Of a DNA stretch of 7,072 nt, positions 6,678-7,072 are shown in pieces; within the stretch, counting starts at the first letter, position 1; every line of letters starts with the position of its first letter. The notes under the pieces were generated by a model. That model did no database searches, was not told where the DNA came from, and saw only the letters and a program-made list of their open reading frames with translations. The translations under genes and the position numbers were made by a program. Origin of the DNA: Bacteroidales bacterium (lineage in GTDB: Bacteria; Bacteroidota; Bacteroidia; Bacteroidales; JAADGE01); NCBI GenBank assembly GCA_029932445.1, contig JAOZQB010000153.1, positions 1 to 7,072 of the forward strand, in the 5' to 3' direction.

Positions 6678-6893
6678 ATTGAATTAGGCGTTTATGTAAT
6701 ATCAATTGTCAATAAGGTTAAAAAAAATTGATTACGTAGTACCTACTAATGTTAGAAATAAGAGATAAGGTTTTTTATTTTTACAAAAACCTTATCTTTT
6801 TTAGTAAACCTTAATAGTAATTTATCAGCGAATGACTAAGACCTTATTAATTTTAACTGAAAAAACTATTATCATATAAACGCCTAATTCAAT
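6678..6893. repeat. 216-bp element with perfect 18-bp terminal inverted repeats (MITE-like or structured RNA)
   Basis: The left end ATTGAATTAGGCGTTTAT (6678-6695) and right end ATAAACGCCTAATTCAAT (6876-6893) are exact reverse complements. TTATTT occurs immediately outside both ends (6672-6677 and 6894-6899), which could be a 6-bp target-site duplication, though the flanks are T-rich. Inside are further nested structures: GTAAT-AT-CAATT with AATTG-ATTAC (6696-6707 with 6726-6735), an alternative small hairpin ATTACGTAGTACCTACTAAT (6731-6750), and a central 13-bp hairpin with a U-tract. The hexamer TAAGGT occurs at 6713 and 6766, and its complement ACCTTA at 6789, 6808 and 6841. No ORF is present. 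A non-autonomous transposable element fits best. A structured RNA whose ends pair, as in retron msr-msd loci, is an alternative. Copy number in the genome would decide. Confidence 0.6.
6760..6802 (+). terminator. Central hairpin of the inverted-repeat element, intrinsic-terminator form
   Basis: AGATAAGGTTTTT (6763-6775) pairs perfectly with AAAAACCTTATCT (6785-6797) around a 9-nt loop. A G-U and two A-U pairs extend the stem outward to 6760/6800, and a T-run ends at 6802. It would stop plus-strand transcripts leaking past gyrB, or form the 3' end of a small RNA made within the element. Confidence 0.7.
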
Positions 6894-7017
6894 TTATTTA
6901 TTTTTAAATGAAAATATACAGCATAAATTTTATAAAAAAACATAGCAAAAAGTTAAAATTTAGTTAAGACTTAATTAATATATTGAAAATAAAACTCTAT
7001 ATTAGTAAGATTTATTC

Positions 7018-7046
7018 AGGAAGTTTTTTTAAAAGACTTCCTTTTC
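7018..7046 (+). terminator. Orphan intrinsic terminator
   Basis: AGGAAGTTTTT (7018-7028) pairs with AAAAGACTTCCT (within 7031-7042) through ten Watson-Crick pairs and one G-U pair around a tiny loop, followed by TTTC. The orientation favours plus-strand transcripts, yet no gene is visible between it and gyrB other than the element at 6678-6893. Confidence 0.65.
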
Positions 7047-7047
7047 T

Positions 7048-7055
7048 TACTTTTG
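7048..7055 (+). promoter_or_regulatory. Possible -7 element for a gene beyond the window
   Basis: TACTTTTG matches TAnnTTTG and is identical to the box upstream of mltG. It sits directly after the terminator at 7018-7046, a usual arrangement at the start of a new transcription unit. No -33 box is visible within the upstream hairpin, and the downstream gene is outside the window. Confidence 0.35.
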
Positions 7056-7072
7056 GTGTTTTAAATCAAAAG

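Larger units (their letters stand above)
6620..7072. other. 453-bp non-coding region downstream of gyrB
   Basis: No credible protein gene was found on either strand. The region holds a weak terminator next to gyrB (6643-6673), a 216-bp inverted-repeat element (6678-6893) with its own central hairpin, a very AT-rich stretch (6894-7017) with no clear signal, a strong hairpin terminator (7018-7046) and a promoter-like box (7048-7055). Its base composition is even more AT-rich than that of the genes. Confidence 0.7.

Noticed and set aside
6678..6893. Integron attC site suggested by the TTAGGCGTTTAT and ATAAACGCCTAA ends
   Set aside because: The arms are in the opposite order to a single attC site, no second inner pair of core sites is seen, and no integrase or cassette array is visible.
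6908..6967. A 19-codon Lys-rich ORF (MKIYSINFIKKHSKKLKFS)
   Set aside because: It is too short, lies in extremely AT-rich DNA, has no ribosome site or promoter, and its composition is what random AT-rich sequence would give.

Overview
The window looks like chromosomal DNA of an AT-rich member of the Bacteroidota, probably Bacteroidales-like. This is inferred from several signs together: start codons mostly preceded by A/T-rich leaders without Shine-Dalgarno motifs, matches to the Bacteroidota -7 promoter element (TAnnTTTG), signal peptides ending in A|Q, a SUMF1-type domain protein, and a short (about 653-residue) GyrB without the TOPRIM insertion of gammaproteobacteria. No 16S rRNA or tRNA gene is present to fix the taxonomy.

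Layout, left to right. (1) The 3' part of a plus-strand gene for an exported SUMF1/FGE-fold protein, cut by the window edge and lacking the two cysteines of true formylglycine-generating enzymes. (2) A hairpin between convergent genes. (3) A minus-strand gene for a small, Asn-rich, probable outer-membrane beta-barrel protein. (4) A 69-bp divergent intergenic region with a near-palindromic pair of back-to-back promoter-like elements. (5) A plus-strand two-gene operon: mltG (endolytic murein transglycosylase) overlapping by one base (TAATG) with an intact arginine deiminase gene (arcA type). (6) A strong 13-bp terminator shared with (7) a convergent minus-strand Nudix hydrolase gene. (8) A 240-bp divergent regulatory region. 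(9) gyrB, complete. (10) About 450 bp of non-coding DNA at the right edge.

The protein-coding genes are mostly conserved household functions: cell-wall synthesis (MltG), arginine catabolism (ArcA), nucleotide hydrolysis (Nudix) and DNA topology (GyrB). The mltG-arcA coupling is the only unexpected partnership. The most unusual DNA is downstream of gyrB. A 216-bp unit (6678-6893) is bounded by perfect 18-bp inverted repeats, is flanked by a possible 6-bp target duplication (TTATTT), has a long central hairpin with a U-tract, and carries five TAAGGT/ACCTTA hexamers. It codes for nothing visible and looks like a miniature mobile element or a structured RNA locus. Beyond it an orphan terminator and a promoter-like box lead out of the window. 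I see no complete novel defence or metabolic system within these bases.
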